Shown here piece by piece: positions 1-8,809 of a stretch of 12,431 nucleotides of DNA. Source of the DNA: Hymenoscyphus infarciens (lineage: Eukaryota > Ascomycota > Leotiomycetes > Helotiales > Helotiaceae); contig LLCB01000694.1 of NCBI GenBank assembly GCA_001414345.1, forward strand, positions 1 to 12,431, in the 5' to 3' direction. The number at the start of each line of letters is the position of its first letter. Position 1 is the stretch's first letter. The notes under the pieces are model-generated. The model saw only the letters and a list, made by a program, of their open reading frames with translations. It was not told where the DNA came from and did no database searches. The position numbers were made by a program, and so were the translations under genes.

Positions 1-300
1 GTATACTACTATAGAGTTATTATATTCTTACTATTATTATATATTATAATAGTAATTATTAAGTAATAAATAATAATTATAAAGTAATAGCTATTATTAT
101 AAGTAGTATATTAATAGGCGACTTTTCCTTAATTCTAACTTCTCTTCTTCTTTTCTTTTTATCTAAACAATATAAATAGTAAGAATACCTTCTAATTAGG
201 TATATCCTTATATACTAACTTATCTCCTAGAATATATATATATATTATATATATATATATAAAAGTAAGTTCTTTCTTTCTTAATTAGACCTGATTTAAG
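1..300. other. AT-rich sequence without a recognisable gene
   Basis: I see no readable coding remnant on either strand in these 300 bases. They contain short A/T-only runs, an alternating AT microsatellite, and a pyrimidine-rich stretch on the plus strand at about 121-160. Composition is continuous with the RIP block to the right, so this is probably more decayed repeat. I compared it by eye with the candidate LTR at 6659-7218 and saw no convincing match. Confidence 0.6.
232..261. repeat. (AT)n microsatellite
   Basis: An almost uninterrupted run of alternating A and T inside the AT-rich block. In RIP-mutated DNA such runs can arise from mutation toward TpA as well as by slippage. Confidence 0.75.
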
Positions 301-1050
301 GCTAATCTAATATAGTAAAATGCTTCTTTTATATCCTCTTAGTATACTTCTAGCTACCTACTAAGTCTACTATGTTTAGTACCTTTAGGTAAAATCTTAG
401 AATAGAGATTATGTATATACTTTTAAGAAGCCGAAGTCGAAGAAGTATAGGTACTACGTAGAGTAGAATACTATATATATCCTAGTAAGTTTAATCTCGA
501 ATATATATCGAATTTGTTCTAACTTAGGTAGTTGCTATAGTTTATTAGGAAGGAGTTTAGCGTGCTTAAAGGCAAGGAGGAGAAAGAGGAGATTAAGAAG
601 GCTACTAAGGCCTTAGATAAAGTGTTAGTTGTTACTAGTATAGAGGTACTAAAGAATAGCTTAGAGGTATAGTTCGCTCTCTTAGAGGAGACTTAGGCAC
701 TTCGTACTAAGGTTACTATAAGTACCTCTTACTTATTAGAGAGGTTTTAGTTACTAATATTTAATAGTTCTTACGCTATACTATAGAGAGTAGGACCTCT
801 GTCTAAACCTAGGTTTAGGTCTTCTTTAAAGCCTACCTAAAGAGTTTATAGACGTCCCCTCTAAAGCCGGTTATAAAAGGTCGCTAAGGTAAGAAGCGTC
901 CCTATAAGAAGGAGGTAGAGGAGGAAGAGCCGATTTAGGCTCCTTATACTTAAGAGAGTAGAGAGGAGGATAATAAGTCGAAGAAAGGAGAGGCTATAGC
1001 TTAAGAAGGGTTAGTAGACTCTATTTCAGTAGTAACTCGGTCTTAGTTCT
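301..1050 (+). pseudogene. Decayed plus-strand coding remnant, possible transposase tail or gag
   Basis: One forward frame (codons starting at 301, 430, 562 and so on) reads as protein-like sequence from about 301 to about 840, broken only by TAA/TAG codons that fit RIP-mutated Gln codons. It includes a charged stretch rich in Lys and Glu (about 565-610), followed by a hydrophobic helix-like segment. From about 852 the protein-like reading moves to another frame (the -1 direction). There it is Lys/Glu-rich and ends near 1050 with a Ser-Val-Val-Thr-Arg-Ser-like tail. The layout (basic/helical segment, then a leucine-rich helix, then a charged tail) resembles the C-terminus of fungal pogo/Fot1 transposases. 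A gag-like protein of a second retroelement is equally possible. No diagnostic catalytic motif is visible. It converges on the end of the minus-strand pol at about 1150. I am fairly sure it was coding, but not sure of its identity. Confidence 0.4.
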
Positions 1051-1149
1051 TTACTTTATTAATTTTAAACATTCCTACTAGTTAGTGTTTTATCTTAGGT
1101 TTTTATTATAAGTTCCTTATTAAAGGTAACTAGAATTAAAGAGTATTAA

Positions 1150-4100
1150 TATTATAAATTAACTCTTTTACCTAATTCTTATCTAATTCCTATATATTAA
1201 GCTATTTAAAGAGGTATTAGAGTAGTCTTAGCTCTTCTAGATATTTAGTATAAAAGTCTCTTAGATAATATAATAAACCCTAAAAATTATCTATAAGATA
1301 CTAAGTAGGATCTAAATCGTATCTGACCTATTTTACCTAGTACTATAGCTATCTTCTAAAAAGTCTACTACTAAGTATTTCTTATACCTCCTATTCTTAT
1401 ATACTTTTAATAATATCTAGTAGAGGCTCTAGAGCCTCTTATCTTAGTAAGAGGGTGTTTAGATTTTTTAAAAGTATATTAAGAGTAAAAACATTATAAA
1501 TTAATAAGCTTTTAGGAAGTTTTAGCTTATAGAAGTATCTTATACTTTTTAATATTTTAAAAGGTCTTATCTACTGTTTAATAAGCTTTTAGCTAGGATA
1601 ATTTATCTTAAGATTCTTAGTAGATAAGTAGACTTTATCTCTAACGTCCTAGTTAATAGCTCTTTAGTACTAGTTTATACTATCTTCTATCTTTTTCTAA
1701 GCCTTACTTATATTATCTTTAGCTATCTTTTAAGTAGAGTATATACGTCGAGCTACTTTTACTACCTTATTATAGTTAAGTTGTTTCTAAGGAATAGAAG
1801 TCTTTAGTATATTCTAGTCCTACGAAGTCTTTAGGTTAAGTCTAAACTTAAGCTAATAAGAGGTTATACTAATAGATAAGTATAGAAGTATTATTTATAC
1901 TCTATCTATTAAGGAGATTAATTTACTCTAATTATCTTAATAGTAGGTTATAAAGAGCCTTAGTCTTTAATTAATATATTAGTTTATTATCTCTATCTAT
2001 CTGTCTATCTATTTATAGTATATAGTACTAAGCTTAAGCTTAATACTAATTATTTAATAAAATTTAGTCTAAAATAATAATATAAATTAAAGTCTTTAAT
2101 TAAATATAATTAATTTAAGGTAGTAGCTAAAATAGTAAATCTATTAAATGAAAAGTTTAGCTAGTCCTTTAACGTCTATAGTTAGGTAATAGAGTATTAA
2201 TACCGAATCCTTTCTAAGTCGGTTAATAAATACTAATATAGTATTAAATCTATATTTATCTTTTAGGAATAATTTAAAGTCTATATATAAATATTATATA
2301 GAATAGTTAGGTATAGGTAGAGAGTAAAGAAAGCCTTATTACTTAGTTTATTAAGAATAAGAGTATTTATAGGCTTAATAATTCCCTATATACCTTTTAT
2401 AGTCTAAAAACATTCTAGCCTAGTAGTAGTATTATACTAATAACTAGTATATCTTTTTTATACTTAGGTAAGTACTAGATACTTAGTTATAGACTTCTTA
2501 GATTAGTTTTATATAGAGTTTAGTATTCTTTTAAATATAAAGTCGATCCTTAAAGAGTAGTAAATTGTCTAATAAGAGGTAGTATCTGTCTAGAAGTTAA
2601 TAATGTTCTTTTTAAAAGGAGTATAGGTTATCTTCCTTTAACTTTTGAATTATATTTAAACTTATTCCTAGAATATTATCTAACTAAATTATATTAAGAG
2701 AGGTAGACTATTCTTATAAAAAGGTCTAAGTAAGTTTAGTGTTAATTTAAAGGTTTAAACAATTAAGTACTAAAAGAGTATATAAGTAGCTATCTACTTT
2801 AGCTTAATTATAGGTTTTTAAATCTTACTTACGTTAAGTTAATATATCTACTTTTTAATTACTCTTCTTAGACGTAAATTAGATCTAGAAGTTAAAGTCT
2901 AATAGAAACTCTATCTATTAGACTTACTTAACTATAAGTAGCTTAGTTATTATAAAGTATTCTAATAATCTATAATCTAAATATATATTAATATACTTTT
3001 AATATAATATAAGTTTAAGGCGCTATTTCTTAAAAGCTTTTATAATAGTAGATAGCTCTTTATTATAGATCTTCTAGTTTAATTTATAGCTAACTAAGAT
3101 ATATGAGTAGAACCTAATAAAGTACTAAAGGCTATTATATTATTATAAGAATATATCTACTATTACTCCTTCTAAGGAGTCTATTTCTATCTTTATATTA
3201 TAATTAGAGTTAAAGTAGTATAAGGTTTATATAATAAGTAGCTAGGTTCTTAGCGCTTTAAAGGCTTTATTATATTTAGGTGTTTATAGAAACAGCTTTA
3301 TAAGGCGTGTTATTATAGTTAAGGGTTTAGCGATTTTAGTATAACCTTTAATAAATTATCTATAGAATCCTATAAACTCTAGATAAGACTTTATACTTAT
3401 TATAGTATTAGATTAGACCTAGTTTTATAAAGGCTTTACTTTTTCTAGATTAACTTTAAGTCCTTTTATAGTTAAGATAAATCCTAAGTATTTAACTCTA
3501 GTAATACTAAATTCGCTTTTCTTAATATCTACCTAAAGTCCTACTTCTTAGAGCCGATTTAGAACCTTCTTAACCTATTCTTTATATTCTTTAATAGTAT
3601 CTAAATAAATTAAAATATTATCTAAGTAAGTAATATAGAAGTTGTCTAGATAATTAATTAAGACGTTGTTTATATAACGTTAATAGGTAATAGAGCTATT
3701 ATAAAGTCTAAAAGAGAGGACCTTATATTTATATATACTATACCTAGTTCTAAACGTAGTTATCTCTTCTAAGTTAGAGTCTATTTAGATATAATAGAAA
3801 GCTTATTTAATATCTAATTTAATAAAGATTTTAGCTATTCTTATCTTAGAAAGGAGCTTATTAATATAAGAGATTAGATAAGGATTATTTTAGGTTAAAG
3901 CGTTTAGCTTCTTATAATTAATATAGAACTATAACTTATTACTATTAGCCTTTTTAATAAAGAGTATAGAAGAGGTAAAAGAGCTATTACTATTAATAAT
4001 AAACCTCTTATCTAGGTTCTTTATAAGATACTCTTTTATAGCTTTAAGCTCTATAGTTAACTATTAATATAAAGGCGAAAAGGAGTTAAGAAGTAGCTTA

Positions 4101-4995
4101 TTTAAAGTAATCTTATAATTATATTTATAGTAAGAAGGAAGCTTATTAGAAGCTACTTTTAAGAACACGTCTTTATAGAATAAGTAATACTTTAAGAGTC
4201 GAGCTTATATTAGAGCCCTTATCTTATCATTGTTTTAAAGAGAGGCTAATCTCTTATTAATAACCTAATCTAGCTTATAGAAGCTTATTATATAAAATTC
4301 TAAATTAGGCTGTTTTATATTATAATATATTACGTTAATGCTTATTTTATAGATAAAGGAGTATAGGGTCTAGCCTTTTAAGGCTATACTAGTAGTTTAT
4401 AGAGGCTTTAGACTAAAGTTAGATATTAAAATTTTAAGAGGTATTATTATAAATAAAAGTAATAACTTAGCTATATATATAAGTCTACTCTTTTTACGTT
4501 TTTCTTATTACTAGATAGTATATTCCCTTTAGTTTATATCTAACTAGTAATTTAAAAAAGGTTTCTAGTTCTAGCTAGAAAGAGAAAGTAAAATTTCCTT
4601 ACTATAGTAGAGAGTTAGAGAGTATTTAGCTAGCTAAGTGATCTAGTTCTTTAAAAAGTTAAAGAGAACTTTAAAATAGTTTAACTACTTATTACTAATA
4701 ATTAGGTCTTATTATCTAAGGTTTAGAATAATAAAGAGGTAGTTATAAATATAACGTTTATTTATATTTAAATATAGTTATATAAACTAATTTACCTAGC
4801 TTTTAGTACTATTATTATATCTATAAATAGATACTAAATAAGGTAGTTTCTAGATCTTTAAACCTATTACTTTTAATAATCGTAGAGCTAGAGGTTAATT
4901 TAGAAATAGGTACCTATTTACTCTTATATCTATTAAAGCTTATATTTTAATACTATATTCCTATATACTAAGAGTAGTATTTATAAGGAACTATT
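1150..4995 (-). pseudogene. pol remnant: protease, RT, RNase H, integrase, chromodomain
   Basis: All domains share one minus frame (forward codon starts congruent to 2 modulo 3). In order: the aspartic protease core ALID-I-R-V, derived from an ALIDTGx motif, with Asp at 4928-4930. Reverse transcriptase follows from about 4020, with first catalytic Asp (LDIK) at 3812-3814 and the YLDD box at 3611-3628 now YLDN. RNase H ends near 2846 in a KADxLTRR-like motif. The integrase zinc site HX6HX29CX2C (codons at 2489, 2468, 2378, 2369) now has Tyr at all four ligands. The integrase core has Asp at 2279-2281, the second Asp changed to Asn at 2099-2101, and Glu at 1991-1993. The D-to-E spacing is exactly 35 residues. 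A GPF motif lies at about 1559-1567. The chromodomain is at about 1397-1280, with its Trp codons turned into TAG. The reading ends near 1150. The protein would have been about 1,280 residues, normal for the family. Confidence 0.88.
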
Positions 4996-4999
4996 TTCC

Positions 5000-6465
5000 T
5001 CTTATAAGCTTAGAAAGGTTAAGTCTAGATAGATTATATTTATATAGGCTTAAGAAGGTATTTTTACCTAGGCTTTTTCGTTTTCCTTCTAACTTAGGTT
5101 AGAGTTAGAGTACTTTTTAAGTAGTTATTCTTTCTTAGGTTAATCGTCCTCCTTTATCTTATTAATACTAGGTAGATTAGGATAGTTAGGCTTAATATAC
5201 CTAGGTTTCCTATAATTATAGCACTTTATACTAGTAGGGAGTCGGTTTATAGATAAAGTCTTTAATCTTTTACTAGTAGAAGGGGGTCTAGGAGATTAAG
5301 AAGTTTTTTAAGAAGTAGTATAAAGTCTATATAAGGGTAGTAAGGGTTTTATCGAGGAACCGGATAAGGTTTGGTTAGTGTTAGGCTTTCGATATAACGA
5401 GCTTATTATAATAGGTTTTTTAGTACTTATTATACTAGTTATATATAACTTAGTATTATAGTGTTGTTCCTTATCTATAAATAATAGGTCTCTTACTATC
5501 TTATTAAAATTAGTATTCTAGTATCTCTTACTATTAACTAATTAGGTTTAGAGCTAAGGTATAAGCTTATTCTATATATAGTAGAACTTATCTTACTTAA
5601 ATACTTCTCTAAGTATTACTATACTTAAAAAGCGACTTTTAAATTCTATAAAACTTTCTTCTATATAACCCTTCTATCCTATCTAAAGAGACTAAAAAGC
5701 GTTCTAAGTATCCTCCTTCTTATAACTCGTTAGATAGTAGGTATTAAGAAGCTCGATTATCTCTTTATAGTCTTTAAATACTGTTTTACTTATATTAGAC
5801 TTATATTAGGGTTCTAAGTAGTTTTAAGTAAGTTTTGTTATTATCCTCTAAATAAGAGCTTTATAAGTTAAAGGCGTCTAATAATAGTTAATGTTTATAT
5901 AGAGTCGATTATATATTAATATTCTCTATTACTTATATATAGGTAAAACGCTGTTATCTAAAAGTTTAATTTTTTCTATAATATTACTTTTAATAGGTTA
6001 AAGGGCTTTTAAGGTGCTTTTAAGTTATAGGCGTAGAGTAGGTTATTATAAGAGAACATTAGAGGTAGAGTCTTGTCTACGATAACGGTTTAAAGAGGTA
6101 GAAGAAGGTGTTTATATAGGTTAGATAAGACTTAGACTTTAGTTATTATTTAGTAGTTGTTAACTAATTTGCTATACTAGGTCTAATAATTAGGTAATCT
6201 AATTATCTTACTCTAAAATTCTCTATTCTTTTTCTTAATCCTTAGCCTCTATAGCTTAGATTATACCTCGTATCTCGTCTATATTAGAGAAGTCTCGTTA
6301 ATCTCTCTAGCTTCTAGACGCTAGGCCTTTGCCTTTATTATTCTTAGGGGTGCGGTACCGAGTCGGGGACCTTTCGGTAAGGGCTTGACTTTGTTCCTTA
6401 AGAGAGCGCTCTACGCTTGAAAGCAGAGCTTAGAAGGGATCAGAGGTCGCTCTAGATTCTAATAT
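5000..6465 (-). pseudogene. gag remnant with CCHC zinc knuckle
   Basis: Minus frame with forward codon starts congruent to 1 modulo 3. The likely start is ATA at 6463-6465, which would be an ATG altered by RIP; it is followed by a readable, little-damaged N-terminus (about 6310-6460) rich in Ser, Arg, Gln and Lys. The middle (about 5610-5720) resembles the retrotransposon gag domain, with a Phe-x-Glu-Phe-type helix segment. The CX2CX4HX4C nucleocapsid knuckle is at 5182-5223: its first Cys survives and the other three zinc ligands are now Tyr, each explained by one transition. The tail after the knuckle is Lys/Glu-rich and overlaps the beginning of the protease frame near 5000. Length, about 480 codons, is ordinary for gag. 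In-frame stops are TAA and TAG. Confidence 0.75.
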
Positions 6466-6658
6466 ATTAAATATTAAATTAGAGAGAGAGGGAGGGTAGG
6501 ATTAGATTTAGAAGCCTTCTAGATAACTATTATAAGTTAGCTTATTTACTAAATCTAGGGTTATTAAGACTCTTAGGAAATACTTAGTATATTCTAATCC
6601 CTTAACGTATACTAAAACACGATTTATACTAGCTGTCTATATAGATAATAAACCCTAC
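6466..6658 (-). other. Leader between candidate LTR and gag
   Basis: About 190 bases without coding signal, the expected place of the primer-binding site. No clear match to a tRNA 3' end beginning TGG is visible next to the LTR edge; RIP may have altered it. Two exact 12-bp direct repeats (actagctgtcta, at 6628-6639 and 6663-6674) straddle the presumed LTR edge. A purine-rich run (agagagagagggaggg) occurs at about 6481-6496. Confidence 0.4.
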
Positions 6659-7014
6659 TGTTACTAGCTGTCTAGATAGTCTCTAATTACCTAGCTATAT
6701 AAGAATATCGTTGTAATATTCTAAATTAAGTATAAATCAACTTTTAAATAAGAAGTAGCGACAAGCTCAAAAAGAGATATTATTAAGGCCGTTACTAGCG
6801 AAGAAGAGTTATTATTTTTATATAATAGTATAAAATATACATAACTATAGTAGAGGTATACAGGAGTGCGTATGGTAGAATAACGTATATAGATACTAGG
6901 CTCTAATATAGAAGAAAACAATAACTAATACTAAACAACAAGAGCTGAAAAGCTAAATATATAACCTCTGATCCTTCGGAAAGCTAAACATATAATATCT
7001 AAACCTTAATCCCT

Positions 7015-7027
7015 TCTATATATAAAT
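7015..7027 (-). promoter_or_regulatory. TATA-like box of the candidate LTR
   Basis: An alternating TATATATA stretch, followed on the minus strand by an AG-rich sequence, sits about 190 bases inside the presumed LTR. That is a plausible place for the retroelement's own RNA polymerase II promoter. In such AT-rich DNA the motif could easily be chance. Confidence 0.25.
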
Positions 7028-7064
7028 GTCAGATATTAATACCTTCGGCACTTCGCTCGTATAA

Positions 7065-7149
7065 GTATCGGTTATTCGTAATCTCGGCCCTAGGGGTATT
7101 AGGGGTATCGGCACTGCTTAGAGGTATCGGCAGTTTTATAAATACCGAC
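7065..7149. repeat. GGTATCGGCA repeats inside the candidate LTR
   Basis: Two exact copies of ggtatcggca (7104-7113 and 7123-7132), a partial copy gtatcgg (7065-7071) and an inverted relative taccgac (7143-7149) cluster here, together with a tandem aggggtatt/aggggtatc pair at 7092-7109. In element orientation these lie in the U3-like part upstream of the TATA-like box, so they may be promoter elements of the retrotransposon. Confidence 0.55.
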
Positions 7150-7218
7150 AATTCAGGATAGTGCTGTTATATAATAATCCAGCTATCATATGATGATCTA
7201 GGATGGCGTGCTATCACA

Positions 7219-7600
7219 ATTACTAGATAATTATTTTATATAATATTATATTATATAGCTCTCTTAGCTATGAATTCTAGTTTTACTTATCTAGTAGTAC
7301 TAGTACTAGAGGCGATAGATACTTTATTTTATTTTATTTTATATATAGTTAGGATTATTAGTAGTAGTATATCTTAGGTCTTTCTAGCTCTTTTGGAAGT
7401 ATTTCTTACTTATAGAGAGTAATAGAGTAGAACGTACGAGAAGATGTTAAATTAGAGAATCTGCTAAGATAATCTTAGAAGCTTATTAGATCGAAATATG
7501 CAAGCTACTCTAATGCTATGATTCTCTTAGGATCCATTTGCTTAGACAGAAAGGCGGAATCGAGATGAATGCTACTCTGATGTAACAGACTCACAGTGAA
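7219..7600. other. Transition from RIP block to normal sequence, no gene seen
   Basis: CpA and TpG dinucleotides return progressively and GC content rises. It contains a TTTTA microsatellite at 7323-7341. There is also an imperfect 12-bp direct pair, gctactctaatg (7504-7515) and gctactctgatg (7571-7582), which differ by one TpG-to-TpA change. Some RIP-type leakage beyond the repeat edge is plausible. No coding remnant was recognised. Confidence 0.55.
7323..7341. repeat. (TTTTA)n microsatellite
   Basis: About four tandem copies of a TTTTA pentamer just outside the presumed LTR edge, running on into a short TATATA run. Confidence 0.75.
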
Positions 7601-8075
7601 GAGTGGGAGAAGGCTATTTCGGGGTTCGCGAGGCCGTATGTTCCTACATCTGGTTAGGGCTGCGTAGGGAAAACCGGCACCTTATCCATAAGAGGAGCTG
7701 GGATTTTCGGATCTAATTGCTGGCACCTTTATGATGCACCTTTAGGTCCGTGGCAACGTGGCGTGGCGTAGACTGGTGAGGTGAGTGAGTGATTGCCTGT
7801 CGCTCGTAAACCCGCATTTTCGGCAGTGGATACTTGTACTTACCTTTCGAGACGCAACCATACCATTGCACATGGTGACCTGGAAGCGGTGGAGCTGAGG
7901 CCTTCGTGCTCCACTTTTTTCTTTAACCGTAAGATGCTTAAAAGAGTAGAAGGAAGTGGAAAGGTCGGTAAGTCGGATGGCTCCGGAAGTAGATGGACTG
8001 GGGTGGGGGTGAGATGAGATAGCTCGTGGCAGAGGGGACCCGTTACACGCGCTGGCACTCGAATGGGACCAGTCA

Positions 8076-8087
8076 GGGGGGGGGGGG
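8076..8087 (+). repeat. G12 homopolymer
   Basis: Twelve consecutive G bases in otherwise mixed sequence; one of three G runs of ten or more in the window. Confidence 0.9.
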
Positions 8088-8261
8088 ATTTCACGCGACC
8101 GGTGACGGATTGGGAATTCTTCGTAGATGCCGTCTAACGGGCAAGATTTAGACGAACCCTTGTTTACTGCCTGAGTTGTATTAGAGGCTGTACCTTACGA
8201 ATCGGTGAGGGTTGTTCTACGTTGATGGGAGAGGGATAAGCGACGAGCATTGGATGGCAAG

Positions 8262-8285
8262 TACGAAGGTACGAAAGCACGAAGG
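8262..8285 (+). repeat. 8-bp tandem repeat, three copies
   Basis: tacgaagg, tacgaaag and cacgaagg follow one another without a gap, each differing from the consensus by at most one base. It is non-coding as far as can be seen. Confidence 0.75.
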
Positions 8286-8779
8286 TACTCGTAACGGCAA
8301 GAAGACCAAGGTAGGGGGGTGAGGGGAAGACCACGGGCACGACAAGACCAGGGTGATGAATGGACTCTCTGGAATGAAGCTTAACGGAATTAAAGATTAC
8401 ACTTTCTGCGCCTTCCAGGTTTACCGGGTGGGGTTGCATGCATGCTGGCTGCGGCTGCACCATGCAGCATGAGGGAGTACAGTATTTGGCGGACAGGGGG
8501 GTGCTTTCTCGAGCGCTACCCGACATTTCCTATTTGGGTACTTGACGAAAAATCGTGTACTGACCTTTCCAGAAGGCACAGGTCGTGGTAAACCTAATTT
8601 GAGGTGGGTCCGGTGGGGTTTAGGGCTGGATCCACATAGGTGCCCAGGTGCAGGTGGTAGGCGAGGCGAGAGTGGGTTTCTCAACGGGAGGATCGTGGTG
8701 TAAGTTGCAACTATTCCTAGCTAGGCTGAGGATCCAATTGGTACTGGGTGCTTTAACTGGGAAGCGGAAGGCTGAGCAT

Positions 8780-8809
8780 GGCATTGGCATTGGCACTGGC
8801 ATTGGCATG
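8780..8809 (+). repeat. (GGCATT)n hexamer repeat, five copies
   Basis: Five tandem hexamers: ggcatt, ggcatt, ggcact, ggcatt, ggcatg. They create a Met-Pro-rich stretch in a minus-strand open frame, which I regard as a by-product rather than a protein. Confidence 0.8.

Larger units (their letters stand above)
1..7218. repeat. AT-rich, RIP-mutated transposon block
   Basis: The block is dominated by TpA, and CpA and TpG are very rare over most of it, while CpG survives in places. This is the signature of repeat-induced point mutation, in which C becomes T mainly in CpA on either strand of duplicated DNA. Stops are frequent in all six frames. In the recognisable element frames these stops are nearly all TAA or TAG standing where related proteins have Gln (CAA, CAG) or Trp (TGG), as RIP predicts. 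No functional gene is supported anywhere in the block. It most likely forms constitutive heterochromatin. That last point is inference from what is known of RIP targets in Neurospora and related fungi. Confidence 0.9.
1150..7218 (-). mobile_element. Ty3/gypsy chromovirus-type LTR retrotransposon, RIP-inactivated
   Basis: Reading the minus strand from 7218 downward gives a candidate 5' LTR, a leader of about 190 bases, gag with a zinc knuckle, then protease, reverse transcriptase, RNase H, integrase and chromodomain. This order (integrase last) is that of Ty3/gypsy (Metaviridae-like) elements, and the C-terminal chromodomain places it among chromoviruses. Gag occupies one frame and all of pol a second frame, related by a -1 step. 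There is no net indel over about 3.7 kb of pol, so damage is almost purely point transitions. Many stop codons and lost catalytic residues make it non-autonomous. The left end is set at the last readable pol codons near 1150. A polypurine tract and 3' LTR were not identified. Confidence 0.88.
6659..7218 (-). repeat. Candidate 5' LTR (about 560 bp)
   Basis: On the minus strand this segment begins TGTGATAGCACG at 7218 and ends GTAACA at 6659, giving the TGT...ACA ends typical of LTRs. It lies immediately upstream of the gag leader. It contains a TATA-like stretch about 190 bases in and several short internal repeats. It keeps more CpG and CpA than the internal region, so it is less heavily mutated. 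I could not find a partner copy, so the boundaries rest on terminal dinucleotides and position only. A possible 5-bp target-site sequence (attac) follows at 7219-7223 but cannot be checked without the other end. Confidence 0.45.

Noticed and set aside
1..400. Possible 3' LTR of the gypsy element
   Set aside because: Comparison with the candidate 5' LTR, allowing C/T and G/A differences, gave no convincing alignment by eye.
6721..6921. 66-codon minus-strand frame rich in Tyr and Ile
   Set aside because: It lies wholly inside the candidate LTR and its composition simply follows the AT-rich DNA.
1..7218. CRISPR-like or prokaryotic interpretation of the short repeats
   Set aside because: No regular repeat-spacer array exists, and the window is clearly from a fungus (introns, Zn2Cys6 gene, RIP).
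7619..7635. ggggttcgcgaggcc, resembling a tRNA B box
   Set aside because: The flanks do not form a T-arm stem, and no acceptor stem or anticodon arm can be drawn around it.
8164..8526. 120-codon minus-strand open frame with an ATG
   Set aside because: Unordered composition, no motif, and an overlapping frame that is equally open. Treated as chance in stop-poor sequence.
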